From: Salinibacter grassmerensis
GTDB taxonomy: Bacteria > Bacteroidota > Rhodothermia > Rhodothermales > Salinibacteraceae
Direction: 5' to 3'
DNA: 64,000 nucleotides
Assembly: GCF_947077765.1 (NCBI RefSeq)
Contig: NZ_CAMTTF010000001.1
Location: 124,001 to 188,000, forward strand
Part shown: one piece after another, positions 62,293 to 64,000 of the stretch
Layout of the letters: each line of letters starts with the position of its first letter
Position numbering within the stretch: position 1 is the stretch's first letter
Notes under the pieces: generated by a model
Told to the model about the DNA's origin: nothing
Databases searched by the model: none
What the model saw: only the letters and a program-made list of their open reading frames with translations
Program-made: the position numbers and the translations under genes

Positions 62293-64000
62293 TCAGTATC
62301 GGATTCGAATGGAGACCATGGCCCGTCGGCCGGGCAGGGATCGGGTCCACCGCGAGACCGATCCGTCCGGGTTTGGCTCCAGCCCCCAGTCGGCCACGTT
62401 CCGGCGGCCCAGCACGTTGGCGAGTCCGATCCGGCCCTCGACGCTTACCCCGGCCCAGGAACGGGAGACGCTTACGCCGGCATCGAGCGTATACCGAGGC
62501 GGCAGCCGGTGGGTCGAGGGCCGATCTAATTGGAGTTCGTCCCAGGCCCCCTCGAGGTCGGCGGGCGTCAGATAGGCGTAGTACGCCCGCCGGTAGCCCC
62601 AGCGGCGGCCCCACGTCCCTTCGCCGGTTGCCTCCAGAGCAAGCCCGGCGCCGAGGGGCACCTCCGCGGTGAGGGCAAGGCGGTGCGGATCGGTCCACGG
62701 CACCGGCGTCTGCCGCCCGCCGAAGCGCCCGGGGAAGGTGCGCTCGGCCCGGCTGTAGGCGTAGCGCAGCGACCCGGTGAGGCCCGGGCCTTCGTAGGCA
62801 ACCTCCAGCCCGCCGCCATGCGCAAATCCCTGGCTGGGGGCGATGAACCGCGACGGGTCGGTCGGGGCGGCCATCGTCTCCGGGGCGCCGCGCAGGGCCG
62901 GATAGTCGATGGCAAGCAGGTGGGGCTGCCACTTCCGATACCCCTCTACGTCAACCTGCCAGCGAGGGGCAGGCGCCCACGTCAGGTCGGCCGCGAGGTG
63001 ATAGGTGCGGGGCGGCGTGAGCGGGTCGGTGAGAGGGAGCCACATCCGCGTCGTGGGCACGACCGCCGTGGCGCCGTCGCGGGCCAGGTCAAACTGTGCG
63101 GTGAACTGCCGGTAGAGGCCGCCTCGCACGCTCAGGGCTACCGTGCCGAGCCCGCCGACAGGCCGGTCGTACCGGAGGGCGCCCCGCGGCTCGGCGAACA
63201 CGGTCCCCTGGCCGGGGCGGCTCGTCAGCCGGAGGCCCCCGTCGAGCTGCGTATGGGCCCCGAGGCCAATCGTCATCTCGGCCGCGGTCCTGAGCCGGCT
63301 CGTATGCGCCCGGTGTTGGAGCCGGGGGGCAAACGCGTTTCCGATGCGGACGTGGCTCCGCTGGTGCGTGAGGCCACCGGACCACACGAGGCCCCAACGG
63401 GGACCGAGGGCCACGTCGACCTCTCCCTCGAGGAGGGCCTCCGTCACCTCGCCCGACCCCTCCTGCCCGTGGGCGGCCCGTTGCGCCGCGGCCACCCCCG
63501 ATCCCGAGCGAAGCGATGAGGAGGACGTGAACTGGACCTCGCCCACCTCCGAGGCGGTCGTGCCCTGGTAGTGGCTCACGCCGGCCTGCAGTGTGGCGGT
63601 CGTGCGGCCGGAGACCGGCGCTCGGTAGCGGGCCTGCGCGGTCGTGTTCGACCAGTCCTGCTCGTCGCGGGTCGGCAGTTTGAAGGGAGAGGAGTCGAGG
63701 GACGGCTCCTCGTTTCCGTCGCCGCCACTCAGGCCTGGGCCGACAGGCTGGCCCAGCACCAGGTCGGCCCCAATGGCGCTGCGGCCGTGGTAGGCAGAGA
63801 GGTCGAGCCGTTCGGCGGGGCCGAGGTCGAAGCGGAGCGCGCCGTGTAGGTCGTAGAAGCCGGCGCTCGGCTCGGCCCGGGCGCCCAGCGACCCGCGGGC
63901 GAGCGACGAGTCGGGCGGGCCTTGCGCGGCTGCGAGCATCGGGTCGAGCGTCGACCACCGGTCGATGAGGTCGTGGAGCCCGGCGTCCTGGTATACGTCC
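62293..64000 (-). CDS. TonB-dependent outer-membrane receptor, partial (5' end outside window)
   Basis: The frame is open to the right edge (569 codons inside the window; the ATG at 63939 is internal). Long chain of amphipathic beta-strands with typical receptor turns: RFDLGPAERLDLSAYHGRSA, LYRQFTAQFDLARDG, YHLAADLTWAPAPRWQVDVE, LEVAYEGPGLTGSLRYAYSR. The last strands read RYTLDAGVSVSRSWAG, GRIGLANVLGRRNV and MVSIRIRY, ending with an aromatic residue as barrels do. It is the C-terminal part of a TonB-dependent transporter barrel. Plug domain and substrate are outside the window. Confidence 0.88.
   Translation of the reverse strand, partial: DVYQDAGLHDLIDRWSTLDPMLAAAQGPPDSSLARGSLGARAEPSAGFYDLHGALRFDLGPAERLDLSAYHGRSAIGADLVLGQPVGPGLSGGDGNEEPSLDSSPFKLPTRDEQDWSNTTAQARYRAPVSGRTTATLQAGVSHYQGTTASEVGEVQFTSSSSLRSGSGVAAAQRAAHGQEGSGEVTEALLEGEVDVALGPRWGLVWSGGLTHQRSHVRIGNAFAPRLQHRAHTSRLRTAAEMTIGLGAHTQLDGGLRLTSRPGQGTVFAEPRGALRYDRPVGGLGTVALSVRGGLYRQFTAQFDLARDGATAVVPTTRMWLPLTDPLTPPRTYHLAADLTWAPAPRWQVDVEGYRKWQPHLLAIDYPALRGAPETMAAPTDPSRFIAPSQGFAHGGGLEVAYEGPGLTGSLRYAYSRAERTFPGRFGGRQTPVPWTDPHRLALTAEVPLGAGLALEATGEGTWGRRWGYRRAYYAYLTPADLEGAWDELQLDRPSTHRLPPRYTLDAGVSVSRSWAGVSVEGRIGLANVLGRRNVADWGLEPNPDGSVSRWTRSLPGRRAMVSIRIRY

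Noticed and set aside
1-64000. CRISPR array
   Set aside because: The repeats found are 15-16 bp tandem units without spacers; no direct repeats of 23-40 bp with regular spacers and no cas genes.

Overview
The window looks like chromosomal DNA from a halophilic member of the Rhodothermota/Bacteroidota, most likely Salinibacter or a close relative. The grounds are: GC-rich coding DNA with acidic proteins; two secreted proteins ending in a type IX secretion (T9SS) sorting domain, which points to that group; a GAF/PAS multi-domain sensor of the kind common in extreme halophiles; and long intergenic stretches holding many decayed genes. This assignment is inference from gene content. No rRNA, tRNA or CRISPR array was seen.

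Layout. 1-2219 (minus) is a partial GAF-PAS-PAS-PAS-PAS sensor running off the left edge. 3061-10216 (plus) is an envelope-maintenance stretch: a lipoprotein, LemA, a TPM-domain protein, a TPR protein, a LysM/double-psi barrel protein, a CPBP protease, HtpX and a CusF-SCO1 fusion. 10300-13934 is a metal-homeostasis operon: an ArsR/SmtB-type operator, an ICMT-like membrane methyltransferase, a P1B-type metal ATPase and a SmtB-like sensor with a complete alpha-5 zinc site. An orphan hydantoinase B follows on the other strand. 16519-24955 holds a large T9SS-exported adhesin-like protein, a secreted alpha/beta hydrolase and a glutaryl-CoA-dehydrogenase-like enzyme.

25896-37200 is gene-poor and rich in remnants: an Rmf-like domain protein, small hypotheticals, an outer-membrane barrel pseudogene, an M24 peptidase pseudogene, an Rmf-like remnant without a start codon, and two tandem tiny reading frames that resemble each other. 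37822-45472 holds a carotenoid oxygenase, a TraB/GumN protein and a GH20-GH109 amino-sugar pair. 46566-50938 is nrdB, a terminator-like hairpin, nrdA with an intein immediately in front of the thiyl-radical cysteine, and a thioesterase. 51194-60850 (minus) holds an MFS transporter, an RND-pump remnant, a T9SS-exported protein, two tandem YadA-head/S74-autoprotease/membrane-anchor proteins and a soluble PAS chemoreceptor. 61202-61773 is a DUF4258/YgiT toxin-antitoxin pair whose toxin is frameshifted. The window ends with a transposase-like remnant and a partial TonB-dependent receptor.

The observations I rate highest are: the intein at the radical cysteine of NrdA; the S74 proteins, whose domain order (extracytoplasmic head, autoprotease, coiled coil, membrane anchor) suggests self-cleaving release; the SmtB/ATPase/methyltransferase operon with its operator; three separate genes each broken by a +1 frameshift, two of them at a C6 tract; and a recurring class of 15-16 bp tandem duplications scattered through noncoding DNA and gene ends.
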